Shown in pieces: positions 29,522 through 39,237 of a stretch of 64,000 nucleotides of DNA. The position numbers were made by a program, and so were the translations under genes. Positions within the stretch are counted from its first letter, which is position 1; the number at the start of each line of letters is the position of its first letter. The notes beneath the pieces are model-generated. The model was not told the origin of the DNA, ran no database searches, and saw only the letters and a list, made by a program, of their open reading frames with translations. The DNA comes from Caenimonas aquaedulcis (lineage in GTDB: Bacteria; Pseudomonadota; Gammaproteobacteria; Burkholderiales; Burkholderiaceae_C). Location: assembly GCF_015831345.1 (NCBI RefSeq), contig NZ_JADWYS010000001.1, positions 2,632,618 to 2,696,617 of the forward strand, given 5' to 3'.

Positions 29522-30045
29522 TACCTGCGCTTGGGCGCAAGCAGGGTGCCGCGGCAGTTGCGCGAGCCGCACCAGCAGGGGTACTCGGCCTTCAGCTTGG
29601 GCGTGTAGCGCTCGTCGATGATGAGGCCGTAGTCATAGTTGAGCTCCTCGCCCGCGCGGATGTTGCGCAGGGCCTTGATGAAGACCCGGCCGTCCTCCTC
29701 GTCCGCCTCGCAGTTCGGGTCGCAGGAGTGGTTGATCCAGCGCGACGAATTACCGCCGACCTTGGCGTCGATGACCCGCTTTTCGTCCACATGGAAGTAA
29801 AAGGTATGGTTCGGGTCCTTGGGGTCGTGCGGGTGGCGGCGCTGGGCGGCCTTCCAGGTGATGATTTCGCCCACATATTCGATGATGGTTTCGCCCTCGG
29901 CGATATCCTGCACGGCGAACACCCCCTTGCCGTGTACCCCGGAACGCCTCACCTGGATCCGGCGGGAGCCGGCTTTTTTGTCCGCTGCGGAGGCTGCCGG
30001 GCCGGCCGCCTCGGTAACCCTGCCATTGACCGCTTTTTCTGACAT
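29521..30045 (-). CDS. SET-domain protein lysine methyltransferase
   Basis: The 174-residue protein is essentially one SET domain (~38-150) with a post-SET Cys cluster. Motifs: RRSGVHGKGVFA (SAM-binding GxG), RWINHSCDPNC (the NHS pseudoknot), GEELNYDYG and CWCGSRNCRGTL. These are the motifs of eukaryotic histone lysine methyltransferases, found in some bacteria. It would move a methyl group from SAM to a lysine of an unknown protein. Start MSEKAVNG at 30045 with AACAGG upstream; a longer frame starts in the repeat tract. Divergent from the SWIB-tailed topoisomerase gene, 134 bp away. Confidence 0.92.
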   Translation of the reverse strand: MSEKAVNGRVTEAAGPAASAADKKAGSRRIQVRRSGVHGKGVFAVQDIAEGETIIEYVGEIITWKAAQRRHPHDPKDPNHTFYFHVDEKRVIDAKVGGNSSRWINHSCDPNCEADEEDGRVFIKALRNIRAGEELNYDYGLIIDERYTPKLKAEYPCWCGSRNCRGTLLAPKRR

Positions 30046-30067
30046 GCCGAAAAACCTGTTAATTTGA

Positions 30068-30100
30068 ATATGCACACGTGCGCGTGCGCGTGCGCGCGCG
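30068..30100. repeat. 33-bp alternating purine-pyrimidine (Z-DNA-prone) tract
   Basis: From a30068 to g30100 the bases alternate purine and pyrimidine without a break, mostly CG and CA/TG steps. Such tracts flip to Z-DNA under negative supercoiling. It lies in the divergent promoter region between the SET gene and topB. Confidence 0.85.
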
Positions 30101-30179
30101 AGAGAAGCGTTCGATTGTAAGGACGCGGGGAACCTTCCGAGGCCTCCGCGTCACAGAAAAGATTGATAGAAGAGCATCC

Positions 30180-33125
30180 ATGCCCAAGACCCTCGTCATC
30201 GCCGAGAAGCCTTCCGTCGCGCAGGACATCGTCCGCGCGCTGACGCCCGTGGCCGGCAAATTCGACAAGCACGACGAATACTTCGAGAGCGAGAACTACG
30301 TCGTCACGAGCGCCGTCGGCCACCTCGTGGAGATCCAGGCGCCCGAGGAGTTCGACGTGAAGCGCGGCAAGTGGAGCTTCGCGCACCTGCCCGTGATCCC
30401 GCCGTACTTCGATTTGAAGCCCGTGGACAAGACCAAGTCGCGGCTGAACGCGGTGGTCAAGCTCGCCAAGCGCAAGGACATCGGGGACCTGGTCAACGCC
30501 TGCGACGCGGGCCGCGAGGGTGAGCTCATCTTCCGCCTGATCGAGCAGTTCGCGGGCGGCGCCAAGCCCCTGGGCAAGCCCGTGCGGCGCCTGTGGCTGC
30601 AGTCCATGACGCCGCAGGCCATCCGCGAAGGCTTCGACGCCCTGCGCAGCGACAAGCAGATGGCGGGCCTGGCCGACGCCGCGCGCTCGCGGTCCGAGGC
30701 CGACTGGCTCGTGGGCATCAACGGCACGCGCGCCATGACGGCCTTCAATTCGCGCGACGGCGGCTTCTTCCTCACGACCGTGGGCCGCGTGCAGACGCCG
30801 ACGCTGGCCGTGGTGGTCGAGCGCGAGGAGCAGATCCGCAAGTTCGTCAGCCGCGACTACTGGGAAATCCACGCGACCTTCCTGGCCGAGGCGGGCGAGT
30901 ACACCGCCAAGTGGATCGACACGAAGTGGAAGAAGAACGCCGACGACGCCGAGCTGAAGGCCGACCGCGTCTGGTCCCAGCGCGAAGCGCAGGAGATCGC
31001 CGATGCGGTGCGCGGCAAGGCCGCGAGCGTCACCGAGGAATCGAAGCCGACGACGCAGGCATCGCCGATGCTCTTCGACCTCACTTCCCTGCAGCGCGAG
31101 GCGAACGGCCGCTTCGGCTATTCGGCCAAGACCACGCTCTCGATCGCGCAGAGCCTCTACGAACGCCACAAGGCGCTCACCTACCCGCGTACCGATTCGC
31201 GCCACCTGCCCGAGGACTACGTGGCCGTGGTGAAGAACACCATGGGCACGCTCGCCGACAGCGGCATGAAGCACCTTGCCCCCTTCGCGAAGCAGGCGAT
31301 CGACGGCAACTACGTCAAGCCGACCAAGCGCATCTTCGACAACGCCAAGGTGTCGGACCACTTCGCGATCATCCCCACGCTGCAGGCGCCCAGCGGGCTG
31401 TCGGACGCGGAGCAGCGCGTGTACGACCTCGTCGTGCGGCGCTTCCTCTCGGTCTTCTTCCCGAGCGCGGAATACCTCGTCACCACGCGCATCACGCAAT
31501 CGGTGGGCCACAGCTTCAAGACCGACGGCAAGGTGCTGGTCAAGCCGGGCTGGCTCGCGATCTGGGGCAAGGAAGCCGACGTGGAAGGCGAGGAGAACAG
31601 CAAGACGCTCGTCGCGGTGAAGCCGGGCGAGATGGTGCGCGCGGAAGTCGTCGAGCCCAAGGGCCTGAAGACGCGCCCGCCCGCACGCTACTCGGAAGCG
31701 ACGCTGCTGGGCGCGATGGAAGGCGCGGGCAAGCTCGTGGACGACGACGAGCTGCGCGAGGCGATGCAGGAGAAGGGCCTGGGCACGCCCGCGACGCGCG
31801 CCGCGACGATCGAGGGCCTCATCAACGAGAAGTACATGTTCCGCGAGGGCCGCGAGCTGATCCCGACGGCCAAGGCCTTCCAGCTCATGACGCTGCTGCG
31901 CGGCCTGGGCGTGGAGGAGCTCTCCAAGCCCGAGCTCACCGGCGAGTGGGAATACAAGCTCGCGCAGATGGAACACGGCAAGCTCTCGCGCGAGGAATTC
32001 ATGCGCGAGATCGGCGAGATGACGAAGCACATCGTCAAGAAGGCCAAGGAATACGACCGCGACACGGTGCCGGGCGACTACGCCACGCTCAAGACGCCGT
32101 GCCCCAATTGCGGCGGCATCGTGCGCGAGAACTACCGCCGCTTCACCTGCGTCGGCAAGAGCGGCACGGGCGAGGACGCCTGCGGCTTCTCCTTCGGCAA
32201 GACGCCGGCGGGCCGCACCTTCAGCGCCGAGGAAGTCGAGCAGCTGCTGCGCGACAAGCACATCGGCCCGCTGGACGGCTTCCGCTCCAAGGCGGGCTGG
32301 CCCTTCACCTCCGAGATCATCCTCAAGTACAACGAGGAGGAAAAGAACTGGAAGCTGGAGTTCGACTTCGGCAACGAGCAGGACCCGGCCGAGACGGGCG
32401 AGATCATCGACTTCAGCGCGCAGCAACCGCTGGGCCCGTGCCCGAAGTGCGGCGGGCGTGTCTTCGAGTTCGGCAAGAACTACGTCTGCGAGAAGTCCGT
32501 GCCCACCCCGCAACAGGCGGTGCCGACCTGCGACTTCAAGACGGGCCAGGTGATCCTTCAGCAGCCGGTGGAACGTTCGCAGATGGAGAAGCTGCTCTCC
32601 ACCGGCAAGACCGACCTGCTCGACAAGTTCGTCTCCATGCGCACGCGCCGCGCGTTCAAGGCCTTCCTCGTGTGGAACAAGGAAGAGGGCAAGGTGACCT
32701 TCGAATTCGCGCCCTCGAAATTCCCGCCGCGCAAGACGGCCGCGGGCAAGACGCCGGTGGCGCGCGAACCCGCCGCGAAGTACGCCGCGGGCAAGACGGC
32801 AGCGAAGAAGGCCCCGGCGGCGAAGAAATCTCCGGCCGCCAAGAAGGCAGCGCCGGCGAAGAAGACGGCGGCACCCAAGGCGCCTCGCAAGACCGGCGCC
32901 GGCCTCAAGCCCAGCGCCGAACTCGCCGCGGTGATCGGCGCCGACAACGTCGCGCGCACGGAAGTGATCAAGAAGCTGTGGGACTACATCAAGGCGAACG
33001 GGTTGCAGGACGCCACCAACAAACGCGCGATCAACGCGGACGCGAAGCTGCTGCCCGTCTTCGGCAAGCCGCAGGTGACGATGTTCGAGCTGGCCGGCAT
33101 TGTCGGCAAGCACCTGACTGCATAG
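30180..33125 (+). CDS. topB: DNA topoisomerase III with H1-like tail and SWIB domain
   Basis: The 981-residue protein has a TOPRIM domain (~1-150; VIAEKPSVAQDI, DAGREGEL) and a type IA core with the active-site Tyr in LTYPRTDSRHLPED (~residue 336). Cys-rich pieces follow (CPNCGG ~640; CPKCGG ~756), then a Lys/Ala-rich histone-H1-like stretch (~853-905) and a C-terminal SWIB domain (~907-981; LKPSAELAAVIG, KKLWDYIKANGLQD, INADAKLLPVFG). It relaxes or decatenates DNA by single-strand passage. Start at 30180 fits family alignment; an upstream in-frame stretch reads through the repeat tract. The tail should add nonspecific DNA or nucleoprotein binding. Confidence 0.94.
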   Translation: MPKTLVIAEKPSVAQDIVRALTPVAGKFDKHDEYFESENYVVTSAVGHLVEIQAPEEFDVKRGKWSFAHLPVIPPYFDLKPVDKTKSRLNAVVKLAKRKDIGDLVNACDAGREGELIFRLIEQFAGGAKPLGKPVRRLWLQSMTPQAIREGFDALRSDKQMAGLADAARSRSEADWLVGINGTRAMTAFNSRDGGFFLTTVGRVQTPTLAVVVEREEQIRKFVSRDYWEIHATFLAEAGEYTAKWIDTKWKKNADDAELKADRVWSQREAQEIADAVRGKAASVTEESKPTTQASPMLFDLTSLQREANGRFGYSAKTTLSIAQSLYERHKALTYPRTDSRHLPEDYVAVVKNTMGTLADSGMKHLAPFAKQAIDGNYVKPTKRIFDNAKVSDHFAIIPTLQAPSGLSDAEQRVYDLVVRRFLSVFFPSAEYLVTTRITQSVGHSFKTDGKVLVKPGWLAIWGKEADVEGEENSKTLVAVKPGEMVRAEVVEPKGLKTRPPARYSEATLLGAMEGAGKLVDDDELREAMQEKGLGTPATRAATIEGLINEKYMFREGRELIPTAKAFQLMTLLRGLGVEELSKPELTGEWEYKLAQMEHGKLSREEFMREIGEMTKHIVKKAKEYDRDTVPGDYATLKTPCPNCGGIVRENYRRFTCVGKSGTGEDACGFSFGKTPAGRTFSAEEVEQLLRDKHIGPLDGFRSKAGWPFTSEIILKYNEEEKNWKLEFDFGNEQDPAETGEIIDFSAQQPLGPCPKCGGRVFEFGKNYVCEKSVPTPQQAVPTCDFKTGQVILQQPVERSQMEKLLSTGKTDLLDKFVSMRTRRAFKAFLVWNKEEGKVTFEFAPSKFPPRKTAAGKTPVAREPAAKYAAGKTAAKKAPAAKKSPAAKKAAPAKKTAAPKAPRKTGAGLKPSAELAAVIGADNVARTEVIKKLWDYIKANGLQDATNKRAINADAKLLPVFGKPQVTMFELAGIVGKHLTA

Positions 33126-33134
33126 GGCGCGGCC

Positions 33135-33542
33135 ATGCCATCGGCGCAGACCCTGGAACGATTCATCGCGCGGGTCGAATCCAACGCGCACGTCGAGGCG
33201 ATCGAGGAGTTCTACACCGCGTCCGCCACGATGCAGGAGAACTTCGAGCCGCCGCGCGTGGGCCGCGATGCGCTCATGACGCATGAAGCGAAGGCCCTCG
33301 CCCGGGCGGCGTCCGTCACGTCGGAATGCGTGCGCCCGGTCTTCGTGAACGGTGACCGTGTCGTCATCCGCTGGATCTTCGTCTTCACCTGGAAAGACGG
33401 CACGCAGGGCCGCATCGAGGAACTCGCGTACCAGCGCTGGGAGGGCGAGAAGATTTCGCAGGAGCAGTTCTTCTACGACCCGAAGCAGTTCAGGCCGGCT
33501 GCGGCACCCGCCGCAGCTCGTGCAGGCTCGACCACAGGATGA
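33135..33542 (+). CDS. NTF2-like (SnoaL-type) small protein
   Basis: The 135-residue protein fits a nuclear-transport-factor-2-like cone fold: helical N-terminus (LERFIARVESNAHVEAIEEFYTAS), then RVGRDALMTHE and strands VFVNGDRVVIRWIFVFTW and IEELAYQRWEGEKISQEQFFYDP (quoted in part). Such proteins are isomerases, hydrolases or ligand binders; function here is unknown. It starts 9 bp after topB. Its last 53 bp overlap the convergent MFS gene. Confidence 0.78.
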   Translation: MPSAQTLERFIARVESNAHVEAIEEFYTASATMQENFEPPRVGRDALMTHEAKALARAASVTSECVRPVFVNGDRVVIRWIFVFTWKDGTQGRIEELAYQRWEGEKISQEQFFYDPKQFRPAAAPAAARAGSTTG

Positions 33543-34707
33543 CCACGAACTGAAGCACGAAGCCCGCGAACGCCAGCAGCAGGCACGCGGGCTCTCCCCA
33601 TGCGGCGCCGACGATGCCGCCGAGCAACGCACCGACGGGGCGTGAGCCCGCATTCACGGTGAGGAACACCGAGGACACGCGCCCCAGCATCGCCCCGGGC
33701 GTGATGCTCTGGCGCAGTGTCGTGCTGGTGATGGTCCAGATGATGGGCCCGGCGCCGAAGAGGAAGAATGCGCTGCCTGCGAGCCAGCCCGACGGCACGA
33801 CGAGCGTCGCGGCCATCGCGCCCGCCGCGAACACCGACGTCGCGGGGCCGAACTGGATCGCGCGGCCGAAGGCCATCGCACCGACGATGCGCGGTGCCAG
33901 CAGGGCGCCCACGACCATGCCCGCGCCGTAACAGCCCATGGTGACACCGACGGCCTGCGCGCTTAGCCCCAGTGCGCGGACCGCATAGGGCACGTATGCG
34001 GCCTGCAGCACGAACCACGAGATATTCCACGCAAGGCCGCACAGCAGTATCGGCCGCAGGTAGGGCTGGCGCCACACGAAGCGCGCGCCGTCCTGGACTT
34101 CCAGCCACGGGTGGCGCGCGGCGCCGCGCTCGCGCACCGGTTCGCGCAGGCGCCAGAGAAGCAGGACGGCCGATGTGGACAGCAGCATCGCCAGCACGAA
34201 CGCCATGGACGCCCCGGCCCACGCGACGAGCGCCCCCGCCAGCGCGGGGCCGCCCGCGTAGGCGGCGCTGCGCGCGAGCTCCAGGCGCCCGTTGGCGCGC
34301 GCGAGCATGTCGCGGGGCACCAGCGAGGGAACGAGCGCCGGCGCGGCCACGCTGAAGCCCACCGTGCCCACGGCGCCCAGGAAGCCGAGGATGGCGAGGC
34401 CCGCGATCGAGAGCTGCCCCGACATCACCATCGCCAGCAGGCCGAGCAGCGAGACGGCGCGCAGCGTCTCCGCCAGCATCATCAGGCGCTGGCGCGACAT
34501 GCGGTCCGCCAGCAGCCCGAGCGGGATCGACAGCAGCAGGAAGGGCATCGTCTGCACCGCGGCCAGCGTGCCGATCTCGCCGGGGCCGGCGCCGAGCGCC
34601 AGCACGGCGACGAGCGGCACCGCGGCCAGGCTCAATTGCTCCGCGGATTGCGCGGCGAGGTTGGACCAGGCGAGGGAGAGAAAGGGGCGGGGCAGGACGG
34701 CGGACAT
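33490..34707 (-). CDS. MFS transporter (EntS/MFS_3-like exporter)
   Basis: The 405-residue protein has about 12 hydrophobic helices and the loop 2-3 signature GLLADRMSRQRLMM. The pattern (NLAAQSAEQLSLAAVPL at the N-terminus, many Ala/Gly helices) resembles the MFS_3 group that includes enterobactin and drug exporters. Substrate unknown. The ATG at 34707 (MSAVLPRPFLSLAWSN) is chosen because the 45-codon upstream extension is not membrane-like. Convergent with the NTF2-like gene, divergent from the PEBP gene. Confidence 0.85.
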   Translation of the reverse strand: MSAVLPRPFLSLAWSNLAAQSAEQLSLAAVPLVAVLALGAGPGEIGTLAAVQTMPFLLLSIPLGLLADRMSRQRLMMLAETLRAVSLLGLLAMVMSGQLSIAGLAILGFLGAVGTVGFSVAAPALVPSLVPRDMLARANGRLELARSAAYAGGPALAGALVAWAGASMAFVLAMLLSTSAVLLLWRLREPVRERGAARHPWLEVQDGARFVWRQPYLRPILLCGLAWNISWFVLQAAYVPYAVRALGLSAQAVGVTMGCYGAGMVVGALLAPRIVGAMAFGRAIQFGPATSVFAAGAMAATLVVPSGWLAGSAFFLFGAGPIIWTITSTTLRQSITPGAMLGRVSSVFLTVNAGSRPVGALLGGIVGAAWGEPACLLLAFAGFVLQFVVILWSSLHELRRVPQPA

Positions 34708-34862
34708 GCAGGCGGGTTCCTTGGAGCAGGCGTCATGATGCGCGTGCCGCCCGGTTGGCGCTGGCCGTTTCCGGACAGGCCATTCGCAGGGCGTGCGCGA
34801 CTGGCAAATCGTGCCGATCCGTAGCATCATCCGCTCCCTCACTTCAACTCGAGGAGACGCGC

Positions 34863-35423
34863 ATGAACAAGACCCTCGCCGCCGCCGCCCTGCTGGGCGC
34901 CTCGGCCCTCGCGCAGGCCGCCGGCTTCGCGCTGACCAGCCCGGACGTCAAGGCCGGGGCGATGATGGACAGGAAATTCGAGTTCAACGGCTTCGGCTGC
35001 GCGGGCGAGAACAAGTCGCCCGCGCTCAAGTGGACCGGCGCACCGAAGGACACCAAGAGCTTCGCCGTCACCATGTACGACCCCGACGCGCCCACGGGCT
35101 CGGGCTGGTGGCACTGGTCCGTCGTGAACATCCCCGCCGCGACCACCGAGCTACCGGCCAATGCCGGCGCGGCCGGCGGCGCGAACCTGCCCAAGGGCGC
35201 GACGCAGGTGAAGAGCGATTACGGCAGCGCGGCCTGGGGCGGCGCCTGCCCGCCAGAGGGCGACAAGCCGCACCGCTACGTCTTCACCGTGTTCGCCCTC
35301 AAGACCGACAAGCTGGACATCCCCGCCGACGCGAGCCCGGCGCTCGCGGGCTTCATGGTGAACGCCAACACGATCGCCAAGGCGAGCTTCACGGCGAAGT
35401 ACGGCCGGGCGAAATCGAAGTGA
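34863..35423 (+). CDS. YbhB/YbcL-type PEBP-family protein, secreted
   Basis: The 186-residue precursor has a short signal peptide (MNKTLAAAALLGASALAQAA) and a PEBP fold with FGCAGENKSPALKW, MYDPDAPTGSGWWHW, GACPPEGDKPHRYVF and the ligand-pocket His residues. Bacterial PEBP/Raf-kinase-inhibitor-like proteins bind anions or phosphorylated ligands; their role is poorly known. CGAGGAGACG precedes the ATG. It is followed by the desaturase gene after 7 bp. Confidence 0.9.
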   Translation: MNKTLAAAALLGASALAQAAGFALTSPDVKAGAMMDRKFEFNGFGCAGENKSPALKWTGAPKDTKSFAVTMYDPDAPTGSGWWHWSVVNIPAATTELPANAGAAGGANLPKGATQVKSDYGSAAWGGACPPEGDKPHRYVFTVFALKTDKLDIPADASPALAGFMVNANTIAKASFTAKYGRAKSK

Positions 35424-35430
35424 CACACGG

Positions 35431-36378
<948 letters not shown>

Positions 36379-36379
36379 G

Positions 36380-36637
36380 ATGAGGCAACTGCCTTCCACG
36401 GTCAGAGACGCGCTTGCCGGCTTCTACGCGCGCCAGGACCTGCCGGGCGACGGCGGCAGCACGGCCGACCGCTGGGCCATTGCCCCGGCGTGCGTCCGTA
36501 TCACGCTGCCCAACTTCGCATGGCGGGCGAAGGCGCTGCCCGTCCATGACCTGCACCACCTGCTGACGGGCTATGAATGCTCGCCTTGGATGACGATGCC
36601 GTTCGCCGCCCTGGCGCCTACCCTGGCTCTCGCATGA
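36380..36637 (+). CDS. Truncated COQ4-like protein
   Basis: The 85-residue product carries LPVHDLHHLLTGY, resembling the HDxxH zinc-site motif of COQ4-like proteins, where a Glu is expected 12 residues after the second His. Here the sequence turns into PWMTMPFAALAPTLALA and stops, so the metal-site Glu and the rest of the domain are missing. It looks like a gene shortened by a deletion, yet its stop overlaps the next ATG (ATGA) and its start is 1 bp past the desaturase stop, so it may still serve translational coupling. Family call rests on one motif. Confidence 0.55.
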   Translation: MRQLPSTVRDALAGFYARQDLPGDGGSTADRWAIAPACVRITLPNFAWRAKALPVHDLHHLLTGYECSPWMTMPFAALAPTLALA

Positions 36638-37641
36638 CCGGGACGCCGACCGAGGACACCGGCGTCGCCACGACCCGCAAGACCTTGCCGTTTTCGAAGG
36701 CGTGGCCCATCGCGGCGGGCGCCTTGGCAGGCGTCGCGTTGCGGCTGATCTTTCTCGGCAAGGCGGGCCAGGCCTACGCGCCGATGATGGCCGCGTTCAT
36801 CTACTGCGCGCCGATCCTGGTCGGCGCCGTGACCGTGTACGTGGCGGAGCGGGTTGCGCGCCGCAGCTGGGGCTACTACGTGTGGTCGGCTTTCCTCGCC
36901 AACTGCTTCTTCGTCCTCGGCACCTTGATGATCATGGTCGAGGGCCTGATATGCGCCGCGGTCATCATCCCGGTCTTCGCCGCCTTCGGAGCGCTGGGCG
37001 GGCTGGCGATGGGGCTGGTGTGCCGATTGACCCACTGGCCGAAGCAGACGCTCTACGTCGCGTGGGCGGTGCCGCTGCTCCTGGGCGCCCTGGAAACGCA
37101 GATCCCCCTGGCCGAACGCGTTCGCTCCGTCGAACAGACGCGGTTGATCGCGGCACCGCCCGAGCGCGTCTGGGCCGAGATCCAGACGGCTCGAGACATC
37201 CAGCCTTCGGAAGTCGAGGACGCGTGGTTCTTCCGTATCGGCGTGCCGCTGCCTCGCGCCGGCACGTCCCGCCTCGCCGGTGGGGAGCGCGTGCGCACAC
37301 TGAGCCTGGGCAAGGAAGTGCACTTCGACCAGGTGGTGACGGATTGGGACGAGAACCGCCGCGTCCGGTGGAACCACCGCTATGCGCCGGACTCGTTTCC
37401 TCCCTACGCGCTGGATGAACACGTCGTGCTGGGCGGCCGCTACTTCGACATCACCAGCACGGAGTACCGCCTCCAACCGAAGGGCTCCGCGACCGAGCTG
37501 TCGGTGCGCATGGACTACCGAGTGAGCACGCCATTCAACTGGTACGCCGATCCCGTCGCCGGGGTGCTCCTGCGGAACTTCGAGGGCGTCTTGCTGAAGT
37601 TTTATGCAAGGCGCAGCGAAGCACTTCACCTGCACCCATAA
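36634..37641 (+). CDS. Membrane protein with C-terminal SRPBCC/polyketide-cyclase-like domain
   Basis: The 335-residue protein has about five hydrophobic helices in residues ~15-175 (FIYCAPILVGAVTVYVAERV, GYYVWSAFLANCFFVLGTLM, AAVIIPVFAAFGALGGLAMGL). A soluble ~150-residue C-terminal domain starts VEQTRLIAAPPERVWAEI, the opening of SRPBCC/START-like lipid- or ligand-binding folds. It may bind or move a hydrophobic molecule; the desaturase upstream suggests a lipid. No known function recognised. ATG overlaps the truncated COQ4-like gene. Confidence 0.75.
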   Translation: MTGTPTEDTGVATTRKTLPFSKAWPIAAGALAGVALRLIFLGKAGQAYAPMMAAFIYCAPILVGAVTVYVAERVARRSWGYYVWSAFLANCFFVLGTLMIMVEGLICAAVIIPVFAAFGALGGLAMGLVCRLTHWPKQTLYVAWAVPLLLGALETQIPLAERVRSVEQTRLIAAPPERVWAEIQTARDIQPSEVEDAWFFRIGVPLPRAGTSRLAGGERVRTLSLGKEVHFDQVVTDWDENRRVRWNHRYAPDSFPPYALDEHVVLGGRYFDITSTEYRLQPKGSATELSVRMDYRVSTPFNWYADPVAGVLLRNFEGVLLKFYARRSEALHLHP

Positions 37642-37644
37642 AAA

Positions 37645-37664
37645 AGGGCCGCTTGCGCGGCCCT
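37645..37664 (-). terminator. Rho-independent terminator of tctBA
   Basis: Perfect 8-bp stem (37645-37652 with 37657-37664) with a 4-nt loop, followed on the minus strand by six T residues. It lies 36 bp after the tctA stop. The T-run overlaps the stop region of the convergent plus-strand gene. Confidence 0.88.
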
Positions 37665-37699
37665 CCGAAGCAGCCCGTTCCCGGGCCCGCAAGGACTGA

Positions 37700-39235
37700 T
37701 CAGGAATCGGCGGGGATGATGTCGCCGGGCGGGTGCGCGTCGGGAATCGGCTTGCGCTTGCGCGCCTCCATGTAGAACGCCACCACCTGCCACACGATAA
37801 AGATCGCGATCAGCGCCATCAGCGAACCGCTGATCGGCCGCTGCACGAACACGCCGAAGCTGCCGCGCGACAGGAGCATGGCGCGCCGGAAGTTTTCCTC
37901 CAGCATGGGGCCCAGGATGAAGCCGAGCATCAGCGGCGCCGGGTCGAGTTCCAGCCGCACGAACATGTAGCCCACGAAGCCGAAGGCGGCGGTGATGAAC
38001 ACGTCGTCCAGGTTGTTGTTGACGCTATACGTGCCGATGCAGCAGAAGAACAGGATGGAGGGGAACAGCACGGCGTACGGAATCTTGAACACCGACAGCC
38101 AGTAGCGCACCAGCGGCACGTTGAGCGTGATCAGGAACACGTTGCCGACCCACATGGACGCGACCAGGCCCCAGAAGAGGTCCGGGTGGCCGGCGATCAT
38201 GTTCGGGCCGGGCTGGATGCCCTTGATGATGAAGGCCGCCATCATCAGCGCCATCACCGCGTTCTCGGGGATGCCGATGCTCATGAGCGGGATGAAGCTG
38301 GTGCGCGCCGCGGCTTCGTCGGCGGCGGCCTGGCCGGCCACGCCTTCGATGCAACCGGTGCCGATCTCGTGCTTGTACTTGCTCACCTTCTTGTCGATGG
38401 CGTAGGCCGCGAACTGCGCGATCGTCGGGCCGCCGCCGGGCAGGATGCCCAGGAAGGAGCCGACCATGCCGCCTCGCAGCGCGCTCGGGATGATGCGCTT
38501 GAATTCCGGCCAGGTCGGCATGAGCTTGATCTTGCCGTTGAAGGGCGTGCGCTCGTTCTTCTCGTCGAGGTTCTTGGTGATTTCGGCGATGCCGAAGCAG
38601 CCGAGCGCGATGCTCACCAGGCCGATGCCATCCGCGAGGAAGGGCATGTCCATGGTGAAGCGCTGCATGCCGCTGTTGACGTCGGTGCCGATCTGCCCGA
38701 GCAGCACGCCGATCAGGCACATCGCGAGGCCGTTGAGCAGGCTGCCCGTGGTGACGAAGCTCACGCACACGAAGCCCACCAGCATCAGCGCGCAGTAGTC
38801 CGCGGGGCCGAAGAGGAAGGCGACCTCGCCCAGGGCGGGCGCGAAGAACGACAGCACCACGATGGCGATCGTGCCGCCGATGAAGCTCGAGACGCCCGCG
38901 GTGAAGAGCGCGAGCCCTGTCTGCCCCTTGAGCGTCATCTGGTAGCCGTCTATGCAGGCCACGATGCTGCTCGCGTGGGGGATCTTCATCGTGATCGCGC
39001 TCACGCTGTCGCCGTACTGGGCGCCGTAGTAGATGCCGGCCAGCATGATGAGCGCGCCACCCGTGGGGATGGAGTAGGTGAGCGGCAGCAGGATGCTGAT
39101 CGTCGCGAGCGGGCCGAGGCCCGGCAGCAGGCCCACGAGCGTGCCCACCGTGCACCCGATGGCGCAGTACATCAGGTTCTGCCAGGTCAGCGCGTGCTCG
39201 AAACCGAACGCGAGGTTGTGAAGGACGTCCATCAT
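37700..39235 (-). CDS. tctA: Tripartite tricarboxylate transporter, large membrane subunit
   Basis: The 511-residue protein has ~11 helices and the TctA motifs GTLVGLLPGLGPLATISILLP near the N-terminus and GILPGGGPTIAQFAAYA near residue 260, the two related pore loops, plus AIYYGAQYGDSVSAI-like and GIPENAVMALM. It imports a tricarboxylate or other organic acid with a periplasmic TctC binding protein. Start at 39235 (MMDVLHNL) lies 2 bp after tctB. No tctC is adjacent. Confidence 0.94.
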   Translation of the reverse strand: MMDVLHNLAFGFEHALTWQNLMYCAIGCTVGTLVGLLPGLGPLATISILLPLTYSIPTGGALIMLAGIYYGAQYGDSVSAITMKIPHASSIVACIDGYQMTLKGQTGLALFTAGVSSFIGGTIAIVVLSFFAPALGEVAFLFGPADYCALMLVGFVCVSFVTTGSLLNGLAMCLIGVLLGQIGTDVNSGMQRFTMDMPFLADGIGLVSIALGCFGIAEITKNLDEKNERTPFNGKIKLMPTWPEFKRIIPSALRGGMVGSFLGILPGGGPTIAQFAAYAIDKKVSKYKHEIGTGCIEGVAGQAAADEAAARTSFIPLMSIGIPENAVMALMMAAFIIKGIQPGPNMIAGHPDLFWGLVASMWVGNVFLITLNVPLVRYWLSVFKIPYAVLFPSILFFCCIGTYSVNNNLDDVFITAAFGFVGYMFVRLELDPAPLMLGFILGPMLEENFRRAMLLSRGSFGVFVQRPISGSLMALIAIFIVWQVVAFYMEARKRKPIPDAHPPGDIIPADS

Positions 39236-39237
39236 GA

